Shown here: positions 18,752 through 31,300 of the stretch, piece after piece
How the letters are laid out: each line of letters starts with the position of its first letter
Position numbering within the stretch: the stretch's first letter is position 1
DNA from: Tetraselmis striata
Taxonomy: Eukaryota; Chlorophyta; Chlorodendrophyceae; Chlorodendrales; Chlorodendraceae
Length of the DNA stretch: 64,000 nucleotides
Reading direction: 5' to 3'
Assembly: GCA_006384855.1 (NCBI GenBank)
Contig: VCJN01001560.1
Location: 78,227-142,226 of the forward strand
Notes under the pieces: model-generated
Told to the model about the DNA's origin: nothing
Seen by the model: only the letters and a program-made list of their open reading frames with translations
The model's database searches: none
Position numbers and translations under genes: made by a program

Positions 18752-20797
18752 TTACCGCTGGGCTGTGGCTGTAGGTGCAGGGGCTGGGTGGGCTGTTCCG
18801 GGGGCGCGCTCCGTTGCTGCTCTGCGCTCGTCGATGGCTGCCACTGCGTCTGCAACCGCTCCGCTCCTCGGTGTTATGTGCTCGAACCCCACGGGGGGGG
18901 GGGGGGCGGGGGGGGGAGAGCGTCTCTGACCTGGGGTGTGGTCTGGACTGCTGGGGTCGCTGGAAGTGGCAGTTGGTTTGGGCTTGCTGGTGGTGGGGCT
19001 GGCGATGTGTCGGCAGGGCGCCTCTTGGCTGATACCGGAGGTGGCTCGGCCTTGATCTTCCCGCACGCTGTTGACACTGTCTTGCGCCACTGTTCTATCT
19101 GTTCTGTCGGTGCCGCGGGTGCCACCGATGACGCTGTGATGGTGGGCGGCCAGCTGCAAGGTGAGGGTGCAGACTGTGCGTCCGGCGGCTCGTAGGGCGG
19201 AGGACGCTGGGGCGGTCTTCCGAGCCTTCTTACGCAGGCCTATCGCTGCGCGTCGGATCTGGTTGTGGCTAGTGTTGCCTCCCAATTCTCCCGCCTCCCG
19301 GATCGTCTGGCTGAAGGGGTGGATGAGCAGCTCCAAGGGGTCGAAGTCGGACTCCGTGAGGTAGATGACGATGGTGCGGAGGCGTATCGCCCGCAGTAGT
19401 GCGACATCAGGGGAAGTGAGGGTCATTGCCAGGCGCAGGGTGTCCGCGAACTCCTCGTCTTCTTGGCCAAGGGAGATGGCGCAGAGGTTTTCGTCTCCCA
19501 CTCGCATCAGTGTCGGCTCGGTGTGGTGGTGGTGCATGTCGACGCTTGCAGCTGTCATGGTGTCCGTCAGCCACTGCGCGTGTTGCAGCTCTGGAGGTGT
19601 GTTGATGCGCTGGCTGGTGGAAGCTGCGATGGCCTCCGTCAGCTGCTCTACCGTCGGCAGCTCCAGGTTGGCCAGGGGGGGCGGTGCAGATCGTTTTGGC
19701 CGTCATCGCGCATCGGAAGAGCTGCTTGGATATTGCCGGGGGCAGTACTCCTGGGAGCGGGGTGGTTGGCTGGTCCTCTCGGTCCTCGCTGTGTTCGACT
19801 GTGACTTGGATCACTGCTCGGCCATGCGACTGGTCGCCAAACGGCAGCGCCAATACTGCGTCGTGGCACACGTCCTGTAGTAGGCGCGCTGCATCGGGAT
19901 CAAGGAGTTCGAGGCGCACCGAGTCGGCTGAGCGGCGGGCTTTCCATACCTCGCGGACCTTCAGGAGGGCCAATAGTGTGCGGGTCGGGGGGCAGATGAC
20001 GGCGTCGACTGCGTCTGCGTCGGCCTCGTATTCGGCCCAGGTTCTCACTCATGCGAGTGCCAAGACGTCTGCCGGTGTCGCCGCCAGTTGGTCTGTCGCC
20101 GCTTCGCTTGGCTGGGATTGGTCGTACGCTGGGAGGAGGCCCTCCGCCAGGTGCAGCCACATGTCGGCCTCAGTGAGGCCTCTGAACGAGGGGGAGCGAA
20201 GCCACACCTGGTGTACCGGTCGCTCGATGTCGTCGAGGTGCGGCGCTCCGAGCAGGCGAGTGGAGCAGCGGCGGCCCTGGCGGTCGAGGATCGTTGTGCC
20301 CTCTCCTGTCCATTGGGTCTTTAGAACGCTCGCGGCTGTTTCTCTGCGGGCCAGTCGTAGGATGACGGACCCGGTGGTGGTGGGAAGCCTAGTGCCACTC
20401 GGTCCGGTGGGGTCGGCGGCGGCGGGCTTAGGGGGGTGGCGAGTCACCACTCTGACGTCTGTGGTAGTAATTGAACGCCGATTTTGGGGCTGAGGGTGCG
20501 GATCAGGTTTGTCACAGTCCGGCTGAGCGACTCCTCGTCCATAGCTTGGTGTTGGGCCACCAGATCGCCGAACAGTAGGGCCACATAGGTGGCATCGTCC
20601 GTGCCGGCGGGGAGGCCGGTTAGGAGTAGGTGAGATAGGCGTTGCAACACGCGTATGTGGTGGCGAGTGGCTGGTGGGAGTTGGGTGCCTGCGATTTTTT
20701 TTGCAGTTACGACCGTGCGGATCGTTGGCTGTTGCACTCTGCCGCCTCGTAGCGCGGCCAGGAAAGGTGCTAACCCCGGCGTCCTGTTGCTCCTCAA
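18752..20797 (-). pseudogene. Unrecognised long coding remnant with several frame changes
   Basis: Consecutive minus-strand frames carry protein-like sequence that passes from one frame to the next. They are 20444-20797 (TRHHIRVLQRLSHLLLTGL), about 20049-20450 (LTEADMWLHLAEGLLP), about 19690-20048 (EYEADADAVDAVICPP, then DPDAARLLQDVCHDAVLALP), and 18752-19558 (FADTLRLAMTLTSPDVALL, then a Pro-rich tail). The whole looks like one protein of about 650 residues broken by indels, one near a G7 run at 19674. I do not recognise the family. Its place at the 5' side of the DIRS-like element suggests an extra element-encoded protein, or a host gene captured by it. Confidence 0.4.
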
Positions 20798-21186
20798 ATA
20801 TGCATGTGTCCATGCTGGATGACTTGTGGTGGTGTCCTCCTAGAGGGCCGGCTCTTCACGCCACTATGGGCGCAGGCCGGCAGTTGGCCTTGCGGTGGGT
20901 CGTCCGGTCGTCGGACGGTCCGCCGTTTCACAGGACCACGCTACCAATAATAGTTGGCGCGCCGGCTCGCCCGGATTTAGTACGTGCGCAGTACTTCGCC
21001 CTGTGTTAAGGGCCGGCTGGAAAGTGAGAAGTCGCTCGCCGCATGCTCTTTGCCTTCATTTACCGTCATCGTTGCCGGGTAGACTGAGCCGGGCGAGTGC
21101 CGCGCAAGCAACGTCGTATTGTCACGGGCGGCAGGTCAAGTCGATAGACGCTCCCTCATAACGCAGTGCGTTGTGCGATTGATGTA

Positions 21187-21472
21187 GTGCGAGAAGCGCT
21201 ACAACAAAGGGGATGCATGAGCGCAGTGGCACCTCCAGCATCACCTAAGTAGTGCTGGAAGGTTCATGATTAGGGAAGTCGCCGGGAGTTGTCGACGGTC
21301 AGATGGCAGCATACGCCAGCCACCGCCACTCTAGAAAACTTCGGAGATTCCTAGACTGTCTAGCGTGTCGTGCTAAATTGCAACGACGGGCGGCAGAAGG
21401 GTGTTTACGAGTAGCGGCATGAATTGCCCGCGCCACTCGGCCTGTGTGAACAGCCTCAGTTAAGTATTGAAC
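21187..21472 (-). repeat. Right terminal repeat of the DIRS-like element
   Basis: Partner of 11669-11963 in the same orientation. Confidence 0.65.
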
Positions 21473-21629
21473 AATGAATAAGCTCTATACATGATATACG
21501 ACGAGTTAATATACGAGTTAATACGACAGGATAATATGGAGCTAGTATGGGAGTGAGCTCCGCGGCTCGGGGGTTGGGTGGAACGGCATGCCGCCCTCGT
21601 GACTGCCCATGTTTGTAAATATATGATCT

Positions 21630-22690
21630 CGAGGTGCGATTCGCTTGCGTGACTTCGTGGCCCTCGATCTCAGCTTCCAGCGTACTGGTGCCGCGGCCTC
21701 ACGACTTGATACCTTGCGCATGTACAGCGCGTGCGGGCCGGGCTCCCTATCGCTTTTCCAGTCGGATCACGAGTCAGCCCGCAAGATTCCCCATGCTGCT
21801 TATTCGGCCGCCGCTGCGCGGGTACTGGGCCTTTGCCCGCGCGGAGGTTCCGCGCTTGTCACTTGCTCTGGCCCCACGTGTGGTATTGATCCCTTATGGC
21901 TTCGCTCTACGGATGGCTCGAACCGGAGCGCTACGGATTTCATCGTGGATCATCTACCCATATGCCCGGTAGCGAACTACAAGCACCGCATGCAAACCGC
22001 TTTGAAGAATCTGTGGGCATCCGTGGCAATTGATGCGGGGGCGGTGCTTGACCGGGACCGCTCGGGAGCCGGCGATTTGACCCTTGAGACGAGTGGGCTG
22101 CGCCCAGCGGACCGCTCGCGGCCGTCGGACTTGACGCTGGCGGGGGGGGGGGGGGGGGGGGGGGGTGCGATTACATGATCGACTTCGCGTGCGTGTCCTC
22201 CACGACCCCCACTTGGAGCAACGACCCCCGCTAGTGCACCCCGGGAAACGCGGCGACCGAGGCGGAGCATGGTAAGTTGGCAGCGGACCGGGCGTCTTCC
22301 GCCCCAGTGCAGGGTGTTCACCAGTACTACCCTTTTGTGGTTGAGGACCACGGCCGTCTCGGGAAGTCCGCTTTGACGGTGGTCTACATCTTCGCGGTGC
22401 TGTTGGCTGTGCGCAACTTCCCTGGCAGTCCTTCCGCCCCGACCTCATGCTTCCTTCGTGGTCAATCCGTTCAGGCACTTCGGAACTTTGTCGCTGGCCA
22501 ACCTGCTGAGTTCCGCCGTCACCTGTCGCGCACACGGCGGGGGCTGTTGCAACGGGTCTCGGCTTGCGTGCATGGTACCCGAGTTGGGCGGCATTCTCCC
22601 TGCCGATGTGCAGATGGCCAAGTCTGATGCGTGGGCTCGTGCCCATTTCGCGTCTTCTCATGTTACTGCTTCCACCTCGCAGTCGTTGTA
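21630..22690 (+). pseudogene. LINE-type polyprotein C-terminal remnant
   Basis: Plus-strand frames 21645-22178 and 22277-22627 together show SGLRPADRSRPSDLTLAGG, then a short IDFACVSSTTPTWS stretch, then QYYPFVVEDHGRLGKSALTVV. The pattern (R-P-A-D-L, a hydrophobic D-F-A segment, then the F-V-E-x-x-G-R-L-G block) is typical of the nuclease-like end of algal LINE-type polyproteins. A G25 tract at 22141-22165 and a frame change near 22185 break it. No RT is present. Confidence 0.5.
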
Positions 22691-23649
22691 GAGGACCTTT
22701 CTGATTGTCCTTTTTGGTGATTTCCTGATATCGCCTTCTGCTGCTTGCTCATGCAATTATAGTATATGACGAGTAGCGACGACATGTAGGGCCTCGAAAA
22801 TTTTAAGTTGACATAATATTTTATCCAATTTTATCATTGAGCTTAAAAATAAAACCCTAGCTCGAAAAATATTTGAGCCCTAGCTGGGACATTGGGACTG
22901 GCGGTACGAGGTGAGCCCATCAGCAGAAGCAACTGCCGGTATCCCTGTACCGTACCGGTATACCGGCGGTAAGGATTATACCTGTACCAGTACCCTGTCC
23001 TGTATCCGGTTCTGATCCGCTGATATGGCTGCCGCTGACATCTGTCGGCTGCGGCTCGCATAAAGACAGCGCGGGAAGCCCCAACGATACCGCCGCGAGT
23101 ATCCAGCAACGGCACGCCCGCACCGCAGGATATGGCGCGCCAAACACCTACTCCACAACCCTACGCCTTTACGTGCTGTCGTTTCGTCGCGTAAGGCTCA
23201 AGGCCACAAGGCTGTGCCGTAGCCACCAGTTGCACTGGGCTGCCAGCGCCTAGCAGTGAGCGAGGGACGAGCGGGTGGCTGGGTGTCAAGGTTTACCGGT
23301 AGGAGTCGTGCGGGTGTTGATCTTCTGTCGCTCATCTGTGGGCGACCGCCCCGCTGTCCGTATACGTGTTTCTGCCAGCCTGGACTGGGTACACTTAAAA
23401 CTTGTTCGCGAGAGGCGCAGCATACTGGTGGATACGGGCGCCCCTCCGCTGCACCCACCCCAGTACCCGTCAACTACCTTCCCACTCGGGGCCGCGCGCC
23501 TATCTTGACAGCTTGTCTTTTCTGCCCTTCCGAGTTTCTGGCTCGGGGGGGGGGGCGGCCACGGTTGGCTGCACGTGCGAGGGCTGCCGCTCGCAGTGCC
23601 AGAAAGTCCGAGCGTGCGGAGCACCAGCTGGGGGGCGGCAACCGGGGTT
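22691..23649. other. Upstream region of the RRM gene
   Basis: No gene recognised. Presumably holds the promoter of the RRM gene, but I see no clear TATA or other core element. Confidence 0.3.
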
Positions 23650-26143
23650 ATGTCGATGGAGGAGCCGATGGCGTCGCCGGGCGGCAATGAGCCCCGCATC
23701 GATGACGAGGAGGTCGTGGATGCCCCGCCACAGCAGTCGGATGATGACGAATTTTCGGCGCTGCTGGGCGAGGGCGAAGAAGTGGAGGAAGGGGAGGAGG
23801 GCGGGGAGCTGCCTGAGGCTACGGAAGCCGACGACGCGGGACCGTCGACTAAGGCGGAGGGATCCCCGGAGCCGGGCGAGGCGTCTCGGGAGCAGCCAGG
23901 GCGCTCGGAGATGGACGCCGGCCGGCCTGGTCGCGGGGAAACTCCACAAGTCGAGGGGTAATGCCTCGTCCTGCGTCCGCTCTTCGGCTCTTCACCACGT
24001 CTCCTGAGAGCACACAACTAGCTGTCATTTTTTCCTGCGCGCTGTGCCGATATCGAGCAATTTATATGAATAAGGAGAATTCTGTCACAATGCCACTGCG
24101 TGGCAACGGAGGGCACGACTCTCTCGGACGCCCCGCGTTGATGTTTTGGATAAACGCGTTTTGCAATTTCGCCTGTGCCGGCTTCTCCCCGTAAGGACGC
24201 CGGCCGTGGCGGGTTGGCGAGGGGTGTGGCCGTGCGGGTGGACTGACGGGCTGCGAGGAGCGCTGACGCTGGATGCCCCCCCCCCCCCCCCCCCCCCCAC
24301 CTCATCCGTCGTGCAGTCCCGGCATAAAGCTCTTTCTCGGCGGGCTGTCCTGGGACACGACCGAAGGTATTGTCACCCCCCACGCTGCGTCGCGTTGGCG
24401 ACTCCCGCCTTGCGCGCCCCCTCGCCTGCCAAGCGCGCCGCACCTGACGTTGTGATTGCGTTCGAACCTTCAGAGACACTGCGGGAACACTTCGGGCGCT
24501 ACGGGCAGGTCATTAAAGTGGTGAGCCCCCTCTCCCCCGGCGCTGTTAAAACCATAGCCCAATGTCTCCCTGTAATCCCTCTGTCGCATCCCTGACAAAG
24601 TGCCCATTTCCCTATGCCCACTCTGTAGGAGGTAATGAGGGACCGTCACAGCGGCACTCCTCGCGGCTTTGGATTCGTCACCTACGCCGATGAGACAGCT
24701 GCGGAGGAGGTCACCCAGATGAAGCACATCTTGGACGGCAGACATGTACACGCAGCCCACACCGCTCTTACCCTCCTCCTCCTTTCCGATGTTGATGTTT
24801 TCCAACTACCGGCCTCGCTTACGTGGGCTGCCCGACTGCGCTTGCAGATTGACGCCAAGCGCTCCGTCCCCCAAGGCAACTTGGCGCACAAGCCAAAGAG
24901 CCGGAAGATATTCGTGGGCGGGCTGGCACCAGAGACCACTGACGGTACGCCTAAGCCGCTGCCAGGCAGGTGCTTGCCTGGCCGCTGTGGCTGATTCTGG
25001 GTGCTGATGCGCGGATGTGGTGGTGGTGTTCCTGCAGACCAGTTTCACGAGTATTTCAGCCAGTTCGGCGAGGTGGCGGAAGCTCAGATCATGCAGGACC
25101 ACATCAGCGGCCGGTCGCGTGGCTTTGGGTGGGGCCCTTCACGCTGTCTAGCGATGCCCGATTCTTGCGCGCCCAAACGCACCGCCGGCATTTGCCCCGC
25201 CTCTGCTGAGTAATGTTGCCGCTGTCGTTTTTTGGCAACCAGGTTTGTGACATTTGAGACCGAGTCTTCAGTCGAGAAGGTGTTTGCGGGAGGATACATG
25301 CATACGTTGGCTGGGAAGCAGGTGGAAGTGAAGACCGCCACACCGAGGTGGGTTGCGATGCCATGACCATCTCCGCTCTTTGTGGCATGCGTGCCTATGG
25401 CAGCAAGGAAATCCCTGCGTGGGTCGCGCTGTTGCGAGTGTACAGCGGCACCCACGTTTTACAACCGTACACACTGGTGCGCTTTCGGCGTGGATGCAGG
25501 GCTGACGTGATGCTTGATGCGGCGCTGCAGGGGGCAGCAAGGTCAGAACCAGCGCGACAGTGGCCGCGGCGGCGCGCGTGGTTCGTTTGGGAGCAGCCCC
25601 CGCGGCAGATCCGAGCCGCACGGCCCTCGGGGAGGCGGCGGTGGACGGGGCGGCGGCGAGCGCGCGATGATGGCTGGCAACATGCCCGGTGTCATGGTGC
25701 CCCCGGGCATGATGGGTGCCTATGGCATGATGCCGCCTCCTTACGGCATGGGCGCCTATAGCGGCATGCCGTTTCCTGGCCCGTACGGCGCGTACAGCGG
25801 CATGATGATGCAGCAGATGGGTGCTTACGGCTACCCTCCCCAAGTAGGCCTCCTTTCCTCACAATGTGCCCATTGGTGTCCGAATTGCATCCGTACACCG
25901 GATCCGGCACTGATCTCAGGCAGCCCTACGGCTCTCTGGACTGACAGCCGGCTGCCGCTTTGTGTGCAGGGCTATGGTGGGAACTTTGGGTACGGCGTGG
26001 GCATGGCCATGGGCTATGGCATGCCGCCAGACCAGATGAATAGCTACTCTGGCAACGGAGCGCCTTCCGGGGACTCGAGTGGCGGTGCGGATCAGAGCGG
26101 GCCTGGCAGCCGGTATCACCCATACTCCAGGCTGAGTCCATAG
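23650..26143 (+). CDS. Two-RRM hnRNP A/B- or Musashi-like RNA-binding protein
   Basis: Nine exons with GT-AG introns: 23650-23957, 24317-24366, 24474-24520, 24629-24745, 24848-24944, 25038-25128, 25243-25347, 25531-25843, 25970-26143. Phases agree throughout, giving 433 residues. Residues 1-103 are acidic (EGEEVEEGEEGGELPEATEA). RRM1 (about 106-180) has RNP2 KLFLGGLSW and RNP1 RGFGFVTY. RRM2 (about 194-270) has RNP2 KIFVGGLAP and RNP1 RGFGFVTF. The C-terminus is Gly/Arg-rich, then Met/Gly/Tyr-rich (PPYGMGAYSGMPF), a low-complexity segment common in splicing and mRNA-handling proteins. An upstream in-frame ATG at 23575 would add 25 residues; 23650 was chosen because the acidic domain starts there. 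Intron 1 contains a C23 run. Role inferred from family: nuclear or cytoplasmic mRNA binding. Confidence 0.9.
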
Positions 26144-28352
26144 CGGCGGCGAGCTCGTGCTGGAAATAGCAGTGTGTGTTGGCAACGGCGCGGCAGCTAG
26201 TACTACGTTTCGTCACTCGACGGACGTGATGATCTGGCGATCACCGCTGATCATCACATAGACATTCATCCAATTCGCCACTCTATTCCTACTGTTTCCC
26301 TCGGTGCCTACGCAGCGAGCAGCACTGGCGTAGCGCGGCTGAGCAGAGGCCCAATATGGAGTTATGTTGCCTCTAGTGGGGTACATGTGTCATCAACGGG
26401 CGGCGCGCGGCCGCCCACTTTCCAGGAACTGTTGTATGTAATAATGAAACTGCCCTGCTCACTAACACCACTGCGCGTTGCAGTGCCTGGACTCAGCTCA
26501 ACAGCGCCTGGTTGGGAAGGCAACGACGCGGGCATGCTATTCTACCATGGCCCTACTCGGTGACAATGCAATACACCTCGGTGCAGGCTTGTTACTATGA
26601 CCAGCTAAAACAACCCCCACCTGATGCCCGGCATGTTGCAACACATCGTTGTTGTGACATGAGTACGAGTAGTATGGAATGATACTGTGATAATTCTCAC
26701 GACTCTTAAGAGCTGCATACAAACTATGGGAGGATCAGAAGAGTGCTAATTATTTTATTATCATTGCGAGCTCTCGTTCACGGGTGCCGACGCATTTGAA
26801 AAAGAGCAACGCAAATCACTGCCCCTGGCCTTTAGTCAGAGGGCTGCATGTCACGGGCTCCGGCCGAAGCTATGCGGGTTCATCATTCATGCAGCCGGGC
26901 CGTAAGACAGCTGGCCTGGTTCGACCGGGAATAAAGTTTCAACAAACTTCAATCTTTTCGATTTCAGTAGCGTAAATCATAAGCTGCCCGGCCTGCCCAT
27001 CAGAGGTCAGATGGTGTAGACCGAATTCAAGCGAAAGTTCTCATAGTATGTTGCGGGCACGCTCTATTCGAAGCATGTAGAAAAGATTCTTATACGTGTG
27101 TTGACGTCTGTTTTTCTCCGCCGGTATGCGCTGTTTGAATCCGGTTTTGATAGCTACTAGCCAGGGACAAGGGAACACATTAGGGGTTTACAGCAAACAC
27201 AAGGGTATGTTATATCTCGAAAAATTTTGTGATATACTTACGGTTGTCCAGGGTCTTCGCATTGTTGGCTTACCGGATGGTTTTACTCAGCACGTTTGTA
27301 ATAACTGGGCGTCTGTTCATCGGTCTGCGCGCGCGGACAAAGAACTGGCGCTCGAGTAGAAGAATAGATAGGCTTACGACGAGTGGACACGGCTGGGGCG
27401 AAGACCTTGGAGAGGATATTGCTTACAGCTTCCTCAATCAGCAGAGCGGTGGAGTTATATTCACATACAGCATCATCGTCGTCACCGCCCTTTGTTAGGG
27501 CATGCGTCCAGAATGCCGCCTGTCATGGGTTTCGTCCGCACGAAGACGACGGCACTGCGCGCTTATACAGATAAAAAAACAGCCTCACTGCTGCGGCTGG
27601 TGCGGGCCGGTACGGGTTAAACGATATGTCGCGACGAGTCGTCGGACGACCGCGTCAACAATCATCCGCTCACGGCAGTTCAGAATTACTCATACTCCTA
27701 GGCGGTCGCTACCTGTCCCTGCGATATCAGCAGCGCGCACCTGCTGCTCCGCCTTCTGCTCCTCCCTTCCCCCAACCAACTCCATCAAGCTCATCCGCCT
27801 CCTGCTACGAGTACGAGTACGGGTATGCTTATTTTATATTGCTACTGCGGGCTCCGCCTGGTTTATGGCATGTCGTACCGTTCCGGCGGCCCATCTTTAA
27901 AACGTTCGTGTCACGTTATATACACGCGTCGACAACGTTGAATACTTTAAAGCATGCTATGATAGCGTGTGGACGCGTCCCACCGGATCCGGCTCTCATC
28001 GACATCATCCGCGGCGCCGGCTGGGCCGCGCGTGCGCGCGACACGCTGTCCGCCACGACAAGTTACCGGTATTAAGACGCCCTACAGGTACGGCGCCGCG
28101 GCACAAGCGATCTTCCCTACTCAGCATCGTTTCGCCCGCTGGCCCACTTCCGACACTCCGTCGTCGCGCGAGCACAAGCAACGGCTTCGATACCCGAAAC
28201 CAAGACCTCCTCCCACGGTCAATGCCTAGCTTTCCCCTGGCTCCGCTGCAGCTTGTCGACTGACGGGACGGTACGGCTGTGCGCGCGACATCTAGTAGGC
28301 GGCCTGTCAGTGTGCTTTTTAGCTTGATAGAAGGCGGCGCGCCGCGGAGCCG
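26144..28352. other. Intergenic, no supported gene
   Basis: Frames up to about 150 codons exist on the plus strand near 27.5-28.2 kb but have no recognisable domain and no consistent splice pattern. The 3' UTR of the RRM gene and the promoter of the PDI-like gene should lie here. Confidence 0.3.
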
Positions 28353-31300
28353 ATGGCGCTCCCCATGCCGCGCCGGCGGGCGGGCGGTGCCGCGGCGCTG
28401 CTCTGCCTGACGGCCCTCCTAGCGGCCAGCGGGCTCGCGGCGGCGAAGAAGGTAGTGGAGCTTAGCCCGCAGGCGTTCGCCAACATGCGCGATAAGTCGA
28501 AGAAGCTCCTGCTGGTGGAATTTTACTCTCCGGGTGCGTGCGTTCGACCCCCCCCCCCCCCCCCCCCCCAACACCCCGGCCGGAGACTCCGAGCTGCCGA
28601 CAGCGGGGCCTCCCCGTGCCGCCGTCCACCCCTCGTCTCGGCGCTGAAATTCGATTCATCCCACACAGACTGCTATCATTGCCAGGCGATGGACCCAGTG
28701 CTGGAGGGCGTGGCGGAGAAGCTGGGAAACAAGGTGACGGTGGTGAAGATCGACTCGCGCTCGGCGCACGACCTCAACCGCGAGCTCAAGGTCCGCGGCA
28801 CGCCAACGATGCTGATGTTCAAGGACGGGCAGGAGATCACGGAGGCACGCGAGGACATCCAGGTGAGCGCCCCCGCCTCTTTCCACATATCTCTTGCCTA
28901 ATTCGTTGTTCTATGAGCGTATGAGCAGTTGGAAGCAGGTCTGACCCCCCCCCCCCCCCCCCCCCCCCTCCTCCCGTTCGCCCCTCGTTCCTTGGCATGG
29001 CGGCAGGGCTACCGAACCGTGGACGTGTTGTCCTCCTTTGTGGCCAGGCACATGGTGCCGGAGGTCACGGACGTCAGCAGCGTGGAGGAGGTGGACGAAC
29101 TGGTGGAGGAGGAGGGCCTCGTGGTGATGGGGCTGTTCAACAATGCGACGGACAAGTACACGCAGACCTTTGGCGAGGTGGCCAAGAAATGGCGGCGCTA
29201 CATGCGCTTCGTGCGCGTCGCGGACACCGCGGCCGCCACCAGCTTCGCGGAGGCGTACGAGGTGGACGAGGTGCCCGCGGTGCTCATCGTGAAGCGGCGC
29301 GACGTGGTGCTACAGTATGACGGCCAGCTCACCAAGCGAGCGGACCTCGAGGACTTTGTCAACATGTATGGCTTCCCGCTGGTGGGCAAGTGGGGCGTGC
29401 TCACCTACTACCGCTACAAGAACCGCTCGACGCCGCGCGTGTACCTCTTCCACACCGCCAACCAGGCGCAGGCGATGGAGAGCGCCATGAACGCCCTCGA
29501 GGAGGTGGCCGCCGACTTCGACGAGGTGGGCGTCCCGGATCCTCAGCCCCCTCCCGCTACCCCCCCCCCCCCCCCCCGCCCGCCGTACTTCGCGCTCCTC
29601 CCCTCTCTCTGACAGTGCTCATGGGGGGCCAGAGTCTGAGCACAGGGCGCATACCCACGCGGCGCACAGGTCAGCTTCATGACCGTTAACCACGAGGCTT
29701 CGGAGAGCGACAAGATCCGCATCATGCACAAAGTGGGCCTCACCGACTTCAGCATGCCGGCCATTGCGGCCGCGCCCGCCAGCGGCGAGGGCTCCCTCGC
29801 GATGGACCAGCTGCAGGTGCATGCCCACCCCCCCTTCGCCCCCAATACCCCTGCATCGGCTTTCTGTTTCCCCTCCTGCTGGCCTCCGCTGACGACGCTC
29901 GCCGCCTTGCCGCAGAACATCACCGCCGACAGCGTCCGCGCCTTCATGAACCGCTTCGCCTCGGAGGGCTGGTTCGACAAGAAGCACCGCTGCGACGTCA
30001 TCCAGGTCGGCCTCATTCCTCGCGCCCTCCACTCCCTCCCTCATGGCAGCATGCATGCAGCGCCCGCCTGCCAGCTCCCTCTGCTTCGGACCGGCTTCCT
30101 CGCGTGCATTGCGCCCTCTGACCCCCCCCCCCCCCCCCCCCTCTCCGCCCTTCTCCGCCCCCCCCTCCTTAGTCGCCCAATGATCGCGAGGGCAACTACA
30201 CCGGCGTCCTGCTGGACAACTATCGCAGCTACGTGGAGCGTGAGAAGTCGCGTCTGGGGCTTGTGGAGACCGAGATCCGCGAGATCGACGAGTACGCCTT
30301 CCGCAAGGTCCGCCCGCGGGGCCAGCCCCCCCCCCCCCCCCCCCCCTCACCCCTCTCCACCCGCACAAAACACACACATGCCGCAGAGTTGGCCGCTGCA
30401 TGTGCGGGCCGGGGGTCAGGGGCTTTTCCGCTCCGCCGCCTGGAAAGGACTGTCAGGGTCATCGGTTTGATCATTCTGGCCGATCTCAGCCCCGTTGCGC
30501 CCTGTCATGACACACCTTGGGCTCGATTTGCTCCATGCATGCCATGTAGGCTAGGCGTTCCGGTAGAAGGGTGCTGTGCCCAGGTTAGGAACGGCTCTGG
30601 GGGGTGTGCCGCTGACCCTTCACCCCCCCCCCCCCCACCCCCCCTTCCTCTTGGCCCCTTTCTGTTATTTGCTGGCACGCAGGTGGCGCAGAAGACGTGG
30701 CGCGACGTGCTGACGATCTACACCTGCCGCACCTGCCTGCACTCGCTGCACCTGGAGGACACGCTGCACAAGATGGTGCGCCGCGGCGACCTGGCCGACC
30801 TGCTGGAGGAGGAGCTCATGATCGTGAAGGTGGACGTGGCGCTCACCAAGACGCTGCCGCAGAACCACATCAAGGAGCTGCCCGCCATGAAGTACACCTC
30901 GGCGCGATACAGGTGGGCGCCTCTCCCCCTCCCCCCCCCCCTTTTTATCCACGGGGAGATTTGTTGGTATGAAACACACGCTCACACACACATGTGCATA
31001 TATTACATGTATCAAGATGGTTTTATGTACCGTATTCACCGTGTGCATGTATTTGTACATATGTAGACAGTGTGTAGTTACAATATATGAAACATGTAAT
31101 ACATTAGAGTCGGGGAAGCGGGGGGGGGGGGGGGGGGGCTCTCGCAGCCCCTCTTGTGGGTCTGATGGGCAATGTGGGGCAACAATGGGTCAGGTGAAGG
31201 AACGGGTCGGCCATGAGTGAGGGGTAAGGGGCGCTGGCCGGGTCGCGGCAGAAGAGGGTGCGGGGCCAAGGCGGCCTTCCCGCGCTCGAGTGCCCTCTGC

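Larger units (their letters stand above)
11573..21475 (-). mobile_element. Decayed DIRS-like element with later insertion
   Basis: A ~290 bp repeat is present in the same orientation at both ends (11669-11963 and 21187-21472). In minus-strand order between them lie an unrecognised broken frame (20.8-18.7 kb), Gag (17.5-16.7 kb), RT (16.6-15.7 kb), a LINE-like insertion (15.1-13.6 kb) and a tyrosine recombinase (13.3-12.0 kb). Gag-RT-YR is the DIRS order. A short motif (TTAGACACAGTGCGAGTC) is also duplicated at about 11573 and 11965. Treating the whole interval as one element is inference from these matched ends. Confidence 0.55.

Noticed and set aside
23286-24017. 243-codon antisense frame over exon 1 of the RRM gene
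   Set aside because: Ser/Pro-rich mirror of the acidic coding exon, with no supporting features.
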